DNA of 64,000 nucleotides from Patulibacter defluvii (GTDB lineage: Bacteria > Actinomycetota > Thermoleophilia > Solirubrobacterales > Solirubrobacteraceae), in assembly GCF_034096925.1 (NCBI RefSeq), contig NZ_JAWZSQ010000002.1, forward strand, positions 186,001-250,000, in the 5' to 3' direction. Position 1 is the first letter of the stretch. Each line of letters opens with the position of its first letter. Below are positions 25,750 to 33,749 of this stretch, piece after piece. The notes beneath the pieces are model-generated. The model made no database searches, was not told the origin of the DNA, and worked only from the letters and a program-made list of their open reading frames with translations. Made by a program: the position numbers and the translations under genes.

Positions 25750-26339
25750 TGCCGTCGCGGATCCGGCGGATCCGGCGGCGGGTGGCGGGGGCGTGGATCC
25801 TGCAGCCGGTCACCGCCGTCTGGCTGGTGCTGCTGTGGCTGCTGCTCTGGGGCCGGGTGACGCCGGGCCTGACGCTGTCGGGGATCGTCGTCGCGGCGCT
25901 GGTGATGCTGCTCTTCCCGCTGGCCCCGATCGCGGTCGACGGCCGGCCGCGGCCGCTGGCGACGCTGGCCTTCGTGGTCCGCTTCGCCAGCGACGTGCTG
26001 TGGGCCAGCGCCCAGGTCGCCTGGCTGGCGGTCCGGCCCGGCCCCGAACCGCCGACGGCGGTGATCGGCCTGCGGCTGCGGACCCGCTCCGACCTGCTGC
26101 TGACGCTGGTGGCCGAGGCGCTGGGCCTGGTCCCGGGCAGCCTGGTGGTCGAGGTCGACCGCCGCGAGCGGATCCTCTACCTGCACCTGATCGGGGTCCG
26201 CGACCGCGCGGCCGTCGAGCGCGAGCGGCGGCGGGCGTGGGCGCTGGAGGCGCGGATGATCCGGGCGATCGGCTCGCCCGAGGACCGCGCCGCGCTGGCC
26301 TGCTGGCGGCCGCCCGAGGACGAGGAGGCGACGCGATGA
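25749..26339 (+). CDS. mrpE: Na+/H+ antiporter subunit E (MrpE)
   Basis: A 196-residue subunit with two N-terminal transmembrane helices, then the family segment WLAVRPG, followed by TLVAEALGLVPGSLVVEVD and LYLHLIGV. The C-terminal 40 residues are basic and cytosolic. Its ATG shares one base with the stop of mrpD (TGATG). Confidence 0.92.
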   Translation: MPSRIRRIRRRVAGAWILQPVTAVWLVLLWLLLWGRVTPGLTLSGIVVAALVMLLFPLAPIAVDGRPRPLATLAFVVRFASDVLWASAQVAWLAVRPGPEPPTAVIGLRLRTRSDLLLTLVAEALGLVPGSLVVEVDRRERILYLHLIGVRDRAAVERERRRAWALEARMIRAIGSPEDRAALACWRPPEDEEATR

Positions 26340-26629
26340 CGGTGGTGATCTGGATCGCCGGGGCGGCGCTCGGGCTCGGCGCGCTGATGGCGCTGGTGCG
26401 GGTCGTCCGCGGCCCGGCGGTGCTCGACCGGATGGTCGGGCTCGACGTCTTCCTCTCGTGCCTGATCGGCGGGATCGGGCTGGAGGCGGCCTTCAACCGC
26501 CACGGCACGACGCTGCCGATCCTGGCCGTGCTGGCGCTGCTCGGCTTCGTCGGCTCGGTCGCGGTGGCGCGGTTCGCCGCGGGCGACGAGGACGAGCCGC
26601 GGGGCGACGCGGGAGGGCCGCGGCCGTGA
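26336..26629 (+). CDS. mrpF: Na+/H+ antiporter subunit F (MrpF)
   Basis: A 97-residue protein with three short transmembrane helices and the family hallmark RVVRGPAVLDRMVGLDVF. The Asp in the middle helix region is conserved and thought to lie in the Na+ path. It overlaps both neighbours by 4 nt, so translation is coupled. Confidence 0.93.
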   Translation: MTVVIWIAGAALGLGALMALVRVVRGPAVLDRMVGLDVFLSCLIGGIGLEAAFNRHGTTLPILAVLALLGFVGSVAVARFAAGDEDEPRGDAGGPRP

Positions 26630-26997
26630 GCGGCGCCGCCGACGTCCTCTCCGCCGTCTGCCTGGTGCTCGGGGCGGGGCTCTCGCTGGCCGCCGGGATC
26701 GGGGTGCTGCGGTTCCCCGACCTGCTGAGCCGGATGCACGCTGCGTCGAAGCCGCAGGTGCTGGGGCTGCTGCTGATCCTGACCGGCGTCGGGCTGCGGC
26801 TGCGGACCGGGATCGACGTCACGACCCTGGTGCTGGTGGCGGTCTTCCAGCTGATGACGGCGCCGGTCGCCGCCCACATGGTCGGCCGTGCCGCCTACCG
26901 CACCCGCCGCGTCCGCCGCGACCTGCTGATCGTCGACGAGCTGTCGGAGCGGCTCGACGAGGCGACGGCGTCGTCGCAGGACGAGCCGCCGCGCTGA
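26626..26997 (+). CDS. mrpG: Na+/H+ antiporter subunit G (MrpG)
   Basis: A 123-residue protein with three transmembrane helices and the motif GIGVLRFPDLLSRMHAASKP typical of MrpG. It starts at GTG overlapping the mrpF stop (GTGA) and completes a full A-B/C/D/E/F/G set. The last 30 residues are charged and cytosolic. A strong bidirectional hairpin lies at its stop codon. Confidence 0.92.
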   Translation: MSGAADVLSAVCLVLGAGLSLAAGIGVLRFPDLLSRMHAASKPQVLGLLLILTGVGLRLRTGIDVTTLVLVAVFQLMTAPVAAHMVGRAAYRTRRVRRDLLIVDELSERLDEATASSQDEPPR

Positions 26998-27045
26998 CCG
27001 GGGCGCGTTCGGTACCGGTGGGGTGCGAAACGCGCCCCGGTCAGC
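26993..27045. terminator. Bidirectional terminator spanning two stop codons
   Basis: A perfect 17-bp inverted repeat (arms GCTGACCGGGGCGCGTT and AACGCGCCCCGGTCAGC) with a 19-nt loop. Each arm contains the stop codon of one of the convergent genes, mrpG and the epoxide-hydrolase-like gene. Confidence 0.75.
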
Positions 27046-27937
27046 GGCCGGCGACGAAGGTGGCGATCGCCTCGGCGACCCGCGCGGGGTCCTCGACCTG
27101 CGGGTAGTGGCCGAGGTCGGCGAAGGTCGTCAGCTCGGCGGCGGGGCGCAGCTCGCGGAGGGCGTCGAGGACCGCGGTGGTGGCGACCGGGTCGAGCAGG
27201 CCCCAGGCCAGCCCCAGTCGGCCGTCCCACTCGCGCAGGGCGCCGTGCCAGCGCTCAGCGAAGGCGACCCGCTGGCCGTTGTAGGTGGCCAGCCGGTGGG
27301 CGTTGCGGTGGCCGCCGTCGTGGGCGGCCAGGGCCCACTGGGCGGCGGCCTCGGCCGGGTCGAGCGGGTGGCCGGGGGAGAAGAGCGCCGCCATCTGGCG
27401 GGTGAAGACCCGCTGGTTGGAGAGCCGCGCCACCAGCGGGCCGAGCGGCGAGCGGAGCAGCTTCTGGATCGGCCGCAGACTGGCCCGCTCGACCACCACC
27501 GAGCCGTTGCTGAGCAGCACCCCGGCGAGCGCGAACGGCAGCCGGCCCTCGATCTCGCGCGCGATCAGCTCGTTGGCGACGGTCGTGCCCATGTCGTGGG
27601 CGACGATCACCAGCGGCCGGTCGATCCCCGCCGCGGCGACCACCCCCTCGGTCAGGTCGGCCTGCTCGAAGAGGTCGTTGTCGTGGCCGCGCGGCTTCTC
27701 CGAGAGCCCGAAGCCGAGGAAGTCGAAGGTCAGCGCCTCATGCCCGGGTAGCCGCTCGATCGTCGCCCGCCAGTCGAACGAGGCGGTCGGGAAGCCGTGC
27801 AGGAGCAGCAGCGGCGGGGCGTCGGGGGCGCTGCCGTCGCCCACGCGATGGCGGACGAACAGCCGCCGGCCGGCGATCGTCGCGGTGCGACCGCCGTCGC
27901 GCCAGGCGCGGACGGCGGGCGGGAGAGCGGCCACCAT
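27041..27937 (-). CDS. Alpha/beta hydrolase with Asp nucleophile (epoxide hydrolase/haloalkane dehalogenase-like)
   Basis: A 298-residue enzyme. The oxyanion motif is LLLHGFPTASFDW, the nucleophile elbow is AHDMGTTV with Asp in place of Ser, and the late His is in FADLGHYPQVEDP. An Asp nucleophile marks the epoxide hydrolase/haloalkane dehalogenase branch, where the substrate forms an ester with the Asp. The cap-domain residues that would separate the two activities were not resolved. It is divergent from the second ABC1 kinase. Confidence 0.85.
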   Translation of the reverse strand: MVAALPPAVRAWRDGGRTATIAGRRLFVRHRVGDGSAPDAPPLLLLHGFPTASFDWRATIERLPGHEALTFDFLGFGLSEKPRGHDNDLFEQADLTEGVVAAAGIDRPLVIVAHDMGTTVANELIAREIEGRLPFALAGVLLSNGSVVVERASLRPIQKLLRSPLGPLVARLSNQRVFTRQMAALFSPGHPLDPAEAAAQWALAAHDGGHRNAHRLATYNGQRVAFAERWHGALREWDGRLGLAWGLLDPVATTAVLDALRELRPAAELTTFADLGHYPQVEDPARVAEAIATFVAGR

Positions 27938-27945
27938 GGGGCGCC

Positions 27946-27951
27946 AGCCTA
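27946..27951 (-). promoter_or_regulatory. -10 hexamer (TAGGCT) 14 nt before the hydrolase start
   Basis: A near-leaderless arrangement on the minus strand, next to an inverted repeat shared with the divergent gene. Confidence 0.4.
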
Positions 27952-27958
27952 GACGGTG

Positions 27959-27977
27959 CGCTGTCGCACAGACAGCG
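27959..27977. promoter_or_regulatory. 7-5-7 inverted repeat in a divergent promoter region
   Basis: CGCTGTC, five bases, then GACAGCG. It lies between the -10 hexamers of the two divergent genes, a position where a repressor dimer could control both. Confidence 0.4.
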
Positions 27978-27993
27978 GGGTTGCGACCGCTGG

Positions 27994-27999
27994 TAGTTT
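27994..27999 (+). promoter_or_regulatory. -10 hexamer (TAGTTT) 12 nt before the second ABC1 gene
   Basis: With a usual 6-7 nt from -10 to the start site, transcription would begin at the A of the ATG. A CAGACA element 19 nt upstream could be a weak -35. Confidence 0.5.
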
Positions 28000-28005
28000 G
28001 CGGCG

Positions 28006-29532
28006 ATGACGGCGACCTCCGCGGCTCCCGACGTGTCGGCGCCCCCGCCGCTGCCGAACCGCGTGCTGCTGCTGCGCGGCTCGCGGCTGCTCGACGAGCT
28101 GCCCGGGCTCCGCGCCCAGTCGCTGGCCTGGCACGCCGCCGCCAACGCCGGCCGCCGGGCGCTCGCCGCCGAGGCCGAGCGGATCGCCAGCCCGCGGATC
28201 TGGCCCGACACGCTCGGGGCGCTGGCCGCCACCGGCTGGCGGGTCGCCCGGACCGCCGCGCCCGACGCGCCGGTGGTGCTGGTCGGCGCCGCCGCCACCG
28301 CGTTCGGGCTGCCGGTCTCGCCGCCCGACCCGTCGGCGGGCACGATCGCCCGCGCCCAGCGGCTGGTCCGCGCCGGCGGCCCGGCCTACGTCAAGCTGGG
28401 CCAGTTCATCGCCAGCGCCCGCGGGCTGCTGCCCGACGCCTGGGTCGACGCCTTCGCCTGGTGCCGCGACGCCGCCCCGCCGCTGCCCGAGGGCACCGCC
28501 GAGGAGATCCTGCGCCGCGAGCTGGGCGCCCGCGCCGACGAGCTGGAGATCGAGCCCGAGCCGCTGGCCGCGGCCTCGATCGGCCAGGTCCACCGCGGGC
28601 GGTTGCGCGACGGCACCGAGGTCGTCGTCAAGGTCCGCCGGCCCGGGCTGCGGGCCCGCTTCCGCTCCGACATCGAGACCCTGGCGCTGGTCTGCGCCGG
28701 CGCCGACCGCGTCAACCAGACGGTGCGGGTGGCGAACCTGCCCGGCTTCGTCGGCGTCTTCGCCCGGCTCTCGCTGGAGGAGCTGGACTTCCGGCTCGAG
28801 GCGGCGAACCTGGTCGAGTCGATCGCGGTCCTCGAGGACCTCGGCGTCGACGGCGTGCGGGTGCCGCGGCCGCTGCCGGGGATGGTCAGCGAGCGGGTGA
28901 TCGTGATGGAGCACCTGCCCGGCGTCTCCTACGCGCGGCTGGCCGAGCAGCCCGGCGGGACCGAGGTCGACGGCCAGCGGCTGCTGGAGACCGGGATGCG
29001 GGCGGTGCTCGAGGCGACGCTCCGCCACGGCGTCTTCCACGGCGACCTCCACGCCGGCAACGTGCTGATCGACGGCGACCGCTTCTCGCTCGTCGATCTC
29101 GGCCTCTGCGGCCGGCTGACGGCGCTCGAGCGGGCCGGGCTGGTGCGGTTCCTGATCGGCTTCGCCGGCGCCGACGCGCGGATGCAGGTCGAGGCGATGC
29201 GCTCGTTCGGAGCGCTGGCCCCGGACAGCGACGTCGACCTGCTGGTCGAGCGGTTCCAGGCCGAGATCGACCGGCTGGCCGAGCGCAGCGACGGCGCCGT
29301 CACCTTCGACCGCCTCGGGCTGACCCTGGGGCGGCTGCTGGGGGTGCTGGCCGGCGGCGGCGTGCGGATCCCGAAGGAGCTGGTGCTCTTCTTCAAGAAC
29401 CTGCTCTACCTGGGCGACTTCGCCGCCAGCGTGGCGCCCGACGCCGACGTGATGACGGTCGTCGAGCAGCTGCTGCGCGACATCTTCGCCGGGCCCGACG
29501 GCCAGGGGCTGGTGGCGCTCGTCCAGCCCTGA
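28006..29532 (+). CDS. ABC1/UbiB-family atypical kinase
   Basis: A 508-residue protein with KLGQ in PAYVKLGQFIASARG, the Ala-rich loop AAASIGQVHRGRL, catalytic Lys in VVVKVRRPG, HGDLHAGNVLI and a DLG in place of DFG (LVDLGLCG). The first 110 residues are Ala/Arg-rich and specific to this protein. The hydrophobic C-terminus has no clear transmembrane anchor. The distant paralogue near 18.1 kb keeps DFG, so the two probably have different roles in lipid or quinone metabolism. Confidence 0.88.
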   Translation: MTATSAAPDVSAPPPLPNRVLLLRGSRLLDELPGLRAQSLAWHAAANAGRRALAAEAERIASPRIWPDTLGALAATGWRVARTAAPDAPVVLVGAAATAFGLPVSPPDPSAGTIARAQRLVRAGGPAYVKLGQFIASARGLLPDAWVDAFAWCRDAAPPLPEGTAEEILRRELGARADELEIEPEPLAAASIGQVHRGRLRDGTEVVVKVRRPGLRARFRSDIETLALVCAGADRVNQTVRVANLPGFVGVFARLSLEELDFRLEAANLVESIAVLEDLGVDGVRVPRPLPGMVSERVIVMEHLPGVSYARLAEQPGGTEVDGQRLLETGMRAVLEATLRHGVFHGDLHAGNVLIDGDRFSLVDLGLCGRLTALERAGLVRFLIGFAGADARMQVEAMRSFGALAPDSDVDLLVERFQAEIDRLAERSDGAVTFDRLGLTLGRLLGVLAGGGVRIPKELVLFFKNLLYLGDFAASVAPDADVMTVVEQLLRDIFAGPDGQGLVALVQP

Positions 29533-29550
29533 CCGGCGCCGTGGCCGCGA

Positions 29551-30324
29551 TCAGGCGATCGTCAGGCCGCCGTCGACCACGATCGTCTGGCCGGTGATGT
29601 ACCCCGCGCCGGGGCCGGCCAGGAAGACGACGGTCGCGGCCAGCTCGCGCGGGTCGCCGGTGCGGCCGGCGAGGATCCGCTGGGCCTGCCGCTCCAGGTA
29701 GCCCTCGTGGTACTGCTCGGTCATCTCCGAGGCGAAGAAGCCGGGCGCGACCGAGTTGACCCGGATCCCGCGGCGCCCGGTCCACTGCTGGGCGAGGTCG
29801 CGGGTGAGCCCGTCGAGACCGGCCTTGCTGGCCGCGTAGGCGGCCTGCGGGAGCCCGGCGGTGGTGATCCCGAGGACGCTGGAGATGTTGATGATGCTGC
29901 CGCCCTCGGTCATCGTCGCGGCCGCCGCCTGGGCGGTCCAGTAGGCGCCGGCGAGGTTGACGTCGATCACCGAGCGGAACTGCTCCGGCGTCTCCTTCAG
30001 GGCCGGCACGGCGGTCCCGATCCCGGCGTTGTTGACCAGCACGTCGACCCGCCCCAGCTGCTCGACGGCGGCCGCGACCAGCGCCCGGCAGCTGTCGGGG
30101 TCGGCGACGTCGGTGGCGACCGCGACGGCCCGGCGGCCGGTCGCCTCGACCAGCGCCTTCGTCTGCTCCAGCCGGTCGACGCGGCGGGCGCCGAGGACGA
30201 CGTCGGCCCCCGCCTCGGCCAGCGCCTGGGCGAACGCGACGCCGAGGCCGGAGGAGGCGCCGGTGACGATCGCCACCCGGCCGTGGAGCCCGAAGGCGTC
30301 GAGGATCGGAGAGGGAACGCTCAT
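29551..30324 (-). CDS. SDR-family oxidoreductase
   Basis: A 257-residue short-chain dehydrogenase. The NAD(P) loop is TGASSGLG, NNAG is intact, and the catalytic triad reads Ser in NISSV, then Tyr and Lys in AAYAASKAGL. The Arg pair in GARRVDR after the second strand suggests NADP(H) preference. It is the last gene of a minus-strand operon with an APH-like kinase (4-nt overlap) and a dehydrogenase E2 subunit. The substrate is unknown; a hydroxyacyl or sugar/polyol substrate would fit the cluster. Confidence 0.88.
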   Translation of the reverse strand: MSVPSPILDAFGLHGRVAIVTGASSGLGVAFAQALAEAGADVVLGARRVDRLEQTKALVEATGRRAVAVATDVADPDSCRALVAAAVEQLGRVDVLVNNAGIGTAVPALKETPEQFRSVIDVNLAGAYWTAQAAAATMTEGGSIINISSVLGITTAGLPQAAYAASKAGLDGLTRDLAQQWTGRRGIRVNSVAPGFFASEMTEQYHEGYLERQAQRILAGRTGDPRELAATVVFLAGPGAGYITGQTIVVDGGLTIA

Positions 30325-31370
30325 GCGACGGGAGTCTCCTCGATCAGGGCCCGCGCGCGGCGCGCGAGCCGGGGGACGCCCGCGCCGAGGCGGGCGAAGT
30401 AGGGATCGGTCGTGGCCCCGGCGAGGTGGCGGCCGTAGCTGACCTCGAGGAAGATCGCCGCCTTCCAGACCGCCAGCGCCTGGTACCAGCGGAGCCCGGC
30501 GACGTCGCGCCCGGAGCGCTCGGCGTAGCGGGCGGCCAGCTGCTCGCGGTCGGCGAAACCGGGGCCGCGGGTGACGGCGCCGAGGGCCAGCATCGGGTCG
30601 TCCTCGGGATCGCCGGGTCGGGCCCACATCGCGGTCAGGTAGCCGAGGTCGGCGAGCGGGTCGCCGATCGTGGCCAGCTCCCAGTCGAGGATCGCGGTCA
30701 GCCGCAGCGGCCCGCCGTCGGTGGCCAGCATCACGTTGCCGAGCCGGTAGTCGCCGTGGACGACGGTCGCCGGGCCGGACGCCGACCGGGTCGCGCGCAG
30801 CCGCTCGGCGGTCGCCTCCAGGTCGGGCAGCGGGCGGGTGCCGTGCTCGGCCAGCAGCGCGCCGAACCGCCGCAGCTGCCGGTCGAGGTAGCCGTCGGGA
30901 CGGCCGAGCCCGGCCAGCCCCTCGGCGCCCGGATCGACGGCGTGCAGCTCGACCAGCGCGTCGACCAGCCGCTCGCCGATCTCGGCCGCGCGGGCGGGAC
31001 CGGCCAGCGCCGCGGGGACGCGGTCGGTCAGCACGTGGCCGTCGAGGAACGGCATCAGGTAGAACGGCGCGCCGATCGTGGCCGGGTCGTCGCCGACGGC
31101 CAGCACCTCCGGCACCCGCACGCCGGCCGGCCGCAGCGCCCGCAGCAGCCGCGCCTCGCGCAGGACGTCGTGGGCTGAGGGCGCCAGCGGTCCGAGCGGC
31201 GGGCGCCGCAGCACCATCCGCCGGTCGCGGCGACGCAGCAGGTAGGTCAGGTTCGAGTGGCCCTCGCCGATCGCGACCGCGGCGACCGGTCCGCGGCCGA
31301 GCCCGTGGGCGTCGAGGAAGGCGGTCAGCGGCGCCAGCGGCAGCGCGGGATCGCTCATCGGGTCGCTCAC
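30321..31370 (-). CDS. Aminoglycoside-phosphotransferase-fold kinase
   Basis: A 349-residue protein with the APH kinase core: the catalytic loop VVHGDYRLGNVML (Brenner motif HGDxxxxN) and the metal-binding DWELATIGDPLADLGYL. This subgroup is commonly found next to acyl-CoA metabolism genes and phosphorylates small molecules rather than giving resistance. It overlaps the SDR gene by 4 nt and the E2 gene by 4 nt. The alcohol substrate it would phosphorylate is not identifiable. Confidence 0.85.
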   Translation of the reverse strand: MSDPMSDPALPLAPLTAFLDAHGLGRGPVAAVAIGEGHSNLTYLLRRRDRRMVLRRPPLGPLAPSAHDVLREARLLRALRPAGVRVPEVLAVGDDPATIGAPFYLMPFLDGHVLTDRVPAALAGPARAAEIGERLVDALVELHAVDPGAEGLAGLGRPDGYLDRQLRRFGALLAEHGTRPLPDLEATAERLRATRSASGPATVVHGDYRLGNVMLATDGGPLRLTAILDWELATIGDPLADLGYLTAMWARPGDPEDDPMLALGAVTRGPGFADREQLAARYAERSGRDVAGLRWYQALAVWKAAIFLEVSYGRHLAGATTDPYFARLGAGVPRLARRARALIEETPVA

Positions 31371-32581
31371 AGCGCCAGCCGCAGCGGGGCTTCGAGCCGC
31401 TCGCGGATCCGGCCGAGGAAGCGGGCGGCGTCGGCGCCGTAGAGGATCCGGTGGTCGCAGGTCAGGCTCAGCCGCATCGTCGAACGCGGCACGAAGCCGC
31501 CGGCGTCCTCGTCCCAGCGCGGCTGCAGCGCCACCCGGCCGACGGCCAGGATCGCGGCCTGCGGCGGGTTCAGGACCGCGGTGAAGCGGTCGATCCCGAA
31601 CATCCCCAGGTTCGAGACGGTGAAGGTGCCGCCGCCGAGGTCGGCGGGGGCGATCGAGCCGTCGCGGACCCGCTGGGCCAGCGCCCGCGTCTCCTCGGCG
31701 ATCCGGCCCAGCGCCTTGCGGTCGGCGTCGAAGATCGTCGGCACCACCAGCGCGTCGTCAGCGGCGACCGCGACCCCGACGTTGATCCGCTCGAAGAGCG
31801 CGAAGCCGTCCTCGCCGAAGGCGCCGTTGGCCCGCGGGAACTCGCGCAGGGCCAGCGCGCTGGCCCGCACCACCAGGTCGTTGAGCGACGGCAGCGGGTC
31901 GTCGCCGTCGAGCCGCCGCCGCTCGTCGCGCAGCGCGACCGCGGCGGTCATGTCGACGTCGACCTCGAGCACGAACTCGGGGGCGGTGGTCTTCGCCGTC
32001 AGCATCCGCTCGGCGATCGTGCGCTGGATCCGGCTCAGCGGCTCGACGGCGACGGCGCCGCGGCCGCCCTCCGCGACCGGCGCCGGGGCGGCGGCCGGCC
32101 GCGGCGCGTCGGCGTGGGCCTCGACGTCGGCCTTCTGCACCCGCCCGCGCGGCCCGCTGCCGGCGACCGCGCCGAGGTCGACCCCGAGCCGCCGGGCCAT
32201 CCGCCGCGCGACCGGCGAGGCGCGGACGTCGCCGGCGGCGCCCGCGGCGGGGACGGGGGAGGAGGACGGCGGGGCGGCGGGCGGCGGCCCGTCGTCCGCT
32301 GGGGTGGGCGACGCGCCGGCCGCGGGCGCAACCTCCGCCGCCGCGCCGTCCTCCTCCCCGATCCGCGCGATCGGATGGCCGACCGGGTGCGTCTCGCCGG
32401 CCTCGGCCAGGATCGTCAGCGGCCCGTCGGCCTCGGCCTGGCAGGCCATCGTGGCCTTGTCGGTCTCGATCTCGACGACGTCCTCGCCCGCCGCGACCCG
32501 CTCGCCGGGCTGCTTCAGCCAGGCGACGATCGTGCCCTCCTCCATCGTGTCCGAGAGGCGGGGCATGGCAAGGACGGGCAT
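31367..32581 (-). CDS. Dihydrolipoamide acyltransferase (E2) of a 2-oxoacid/acetoin dehydrogenase
   Basis: A 404-residue E2 subunit with one lipoyl domain (residues 1-77, Lys42 in ETDKATM), a subunit-binding domain (about 125-160, ASPVARRMARRLGV) and an acyltransferase domain ending in the active-site motif DHRILYG. It should transfer the acyl group made by the E1-alpha/beta pair encoded on the opposite strand 3 kb away onto CoA. It is the first gene of the operon E2-kinase-SDR. Pyruvate, a branched 2-oxoacid or acetoin are all possible substrates for this class. No E3 gene is present in the cluster. Confidence 0.9.
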   Translation of the reverse strand: MPVLAMPRLSDTMEEGTIVAWLKQPGERVAAGEDVVEIETDKATMACQAEADGPLTILAEAGETHPVGHPIARIGEEDGAAAEVAPAAGASPTPADDGPPPAAPPSSSPVPAAGAAGDVRASPVARRMARRLGVDLGAVAGSGPRGRVQKADVEAHADAPRPAAAPAPVAEGGRGAVAVEPLSRIQRTIAERMLTAKTTAPEFVLEVDVDMTAAVALRDERRRLDGDDPLPSLNDLVVRASALALREFPRANGAFGEDGFALFERINVGVAVAADDALVVPTIFDADRKALGRIAEETRALAQRVRDGSIAPADLGGGTFTVSNLGMFGIDRFTAVLNPPQAAILAVGRVALQPRWDEDAGGFVPRSTMRLSLTCDHRILYGADAARFLGRIRERLEAPLRLAL

Positions 32582-32619
32582 CGGCGCTCCGGGGGTCGGA
32601 CAGCAGGGGACCGGCGGCG

Positions 32620-32625
32620 ATTCTG
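32620..32625 (-). promoter_or_regulatory. -10 hexamer (CAGAAT) of the E2 operon
   Basis: On the minus strand its first base is exactly 31.5 nt from the centre of the 16-bp inverted repeat at 32649-32664, the same spacing as at three plus-strand promoters of the island. It gives a leader of roughly 30 nt. Confidence 0.55.
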
Positions 32626-32648
32626 CTGCCGCCGAAGGGCCCGCGGCT

Positions 32649-32664
32649 ACCTCCGATCGGACCC
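32649..32664. promoter_or_regulatory. Regulon operator A1 (serves the E2 operon)
   Basis: ACCTCCGATCGGACCC, a 7-2-7 inverted repeat with consensus ACCTCCGNNCGGAGGT. The central 10 bp TCCGATCGGA are a perfect palindrome. It is one of three copies in a 227-nt gap between divergent operons. Confidence 0.7.
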
Positions 32665-32670
32665 CGCGCC

Positions 32671-32686
32671 CCCTCCGATCGGACGC
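32671..32686. promoter_or_regulatory. Regulon operator A2 (auxiliary)
   Basis: CCCTCCGATCGGACGC. Its centre is 22 bp (about two helical turns) from A1, on the far side from the E2 promoter, so it could support cooperative binding. No -10 lies at the standard distance on either strand. Confidence 0.6.
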
Positions 32687-32707
32687 TTCTCGGCCGGGCC
32701 GCGAACA

Positions 32708-32723
32708 ACCTCCGATCGGACGG
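32708..32723. promoter_or_regulatory. Regulon operator A3 (serves the hydrolase-ligase-E1 operon)
   Basis: ACCTCCGATCGGACGG, with its centre 31.5 nt before the TAGCGT hexamer of the rightward operon. Confidence 0.7.
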
Positions 32724-32746
32724 TCCGGCGGCCCCGGAACGGCGGC

Positions 32747-32752
32747 TAGCGT
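32747..32752 (+). promoter_or_regulatory. -10 hexamer (TAGCGT) of the hydrolase-ligase-E1 operon
   Basis: Predicted start of transcription is about 50 nt before the GTG start codon, leaving room for the AGGAG ribosome-binding site that lies 9 nt before the GTG. Confidence 0.6.
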
Positions 32753-32808
32753 CGGCTCCCGCCGGTGGAGGTCCGCCGGCCGACGACCCCCGACAGGAGC
32801 AGCGCGAC

Positions 32809-33741
32809 GTGCGACGAGACGTGGAGTTCACCAGCGGCGAGGACACCATCCGCGGATGGCTCTACACGCCCGACGAGGGCGACGGCCCGTTCCCGACGAT
32901 CGTGATGGCCGGCGGCTGGTGCTACGTGAAGGAGCTCGTCCAGCCGCACTACGCCGAGATGTACGCCCAGGCCGGGTTCGCCGCGCTGCTCTTCGACTAC
33001 CGCAACTTCGGGGCCAGCGGCGGCAAGCGGCGCCAGCACATCGACCCGGTCTGGCAGGTCGAGGACTACAAGAACGCGATCTCGTTCGCCGAGACGCTGG
33101 ACGAGGTCGATCGCGACCGGATCGGCGTCTGGGGCCTCTCGTACAGCGGCGGCCACGCGCTGATCGTCGGCGCCACCGATCCGCGGGTGAAGGTCGTCGC
33201 GTCGCAGATCCCGGTCGTCGACGGCTACCGCAACATGCGCCGCGTCCACGGCACGATCGGCTTCCGCGCCTTCGAGCAGGCGATCCTCGACGACCGCCGG
33301 CGCCGCTTCGCGACCGGCGAGGACGGCTTCATGCCGCACGCCGCGCCCGACCCGACGACCGAGGTCTCGGCCTGGCCGTTCCCCGAGACCTACGAGACCT
33401 TCAAGGAGCTGAAGGTCCGCGAGGCCCCGGCCTACGAGAACCGCTCGACGATCGAGTCGGCCGAGCTGCTGATGAGCTACAGCGTCGACCCGTTCCTGCC
33501 GCGGCTGCTCAACACGCCGACGCTGGTGGTGGTGGCCGAGCGCGACGACCTGACCCTCTGGGACCTGGAGATCGAGGCCTACAACAAGCTGCCGACCGCG
33601 AAGAAGAAGCTGGTCGTCGTCGGCGACTCGACCCACATGACGCTCTACAGCGACCGCTCGCTGCTGTCGCAGGCCGCCCAGGCCGCGACCGACTGGTTCC
33701 TGGAGCACCTGATCGACCCGGTCCCGGCCGTGGCCGCCTGA
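32809..33741 (+). CDS. Alpha/beta hydrolase (dienelactone hydrolase/acyl-esterase-like)
   Basis: A 310-residue hydrolase with the nucleophile elbow GLSYSGG (about residues 111-117), a later acid residue in VVAERDDLT and a His in GDSTHMTL. Between these it has an inserted region (about 135-210) that would form a lid. No signal peptide is present, so it is cytosolic. It starts at GTG behind a good Shine-Dalgarno sequence. It is the first gene of the operon that continues with a CoA ligase and E1 subunits, so it may release an acid or open a lactone or diketone for the next steps; that role is inferred. Confidence 0.82.
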   Translation: MRRDVEFTSGEDTIRGWLYTPDEGDGPFPTIVMAGGWCYVKELVQPHYAEMYAQAGFAALLFDYRNFGASGGKRRQHIDPVWQVEDYKNAISFAETLDEVDRDRIGVWGLSYSGGHALIVGATDPRVKVVASQIPVVDGYRNMRRVHGTIGFRAFEQAILDDRRRRFATGEDGFMPHAAPDPTTEVSAWPFPETYETFKELKVREAPAYENRSTIESAELLMSYSVDPFLPRLLNTPTLVVVAERDDLTLWDLEIEAYNKLPTAKKKLVVVGDSTHMTLYSDRSLLSQAAQAATDWFLEHLIDPVPAVAA

Positions 33742-33749
33742 CGGGACCG

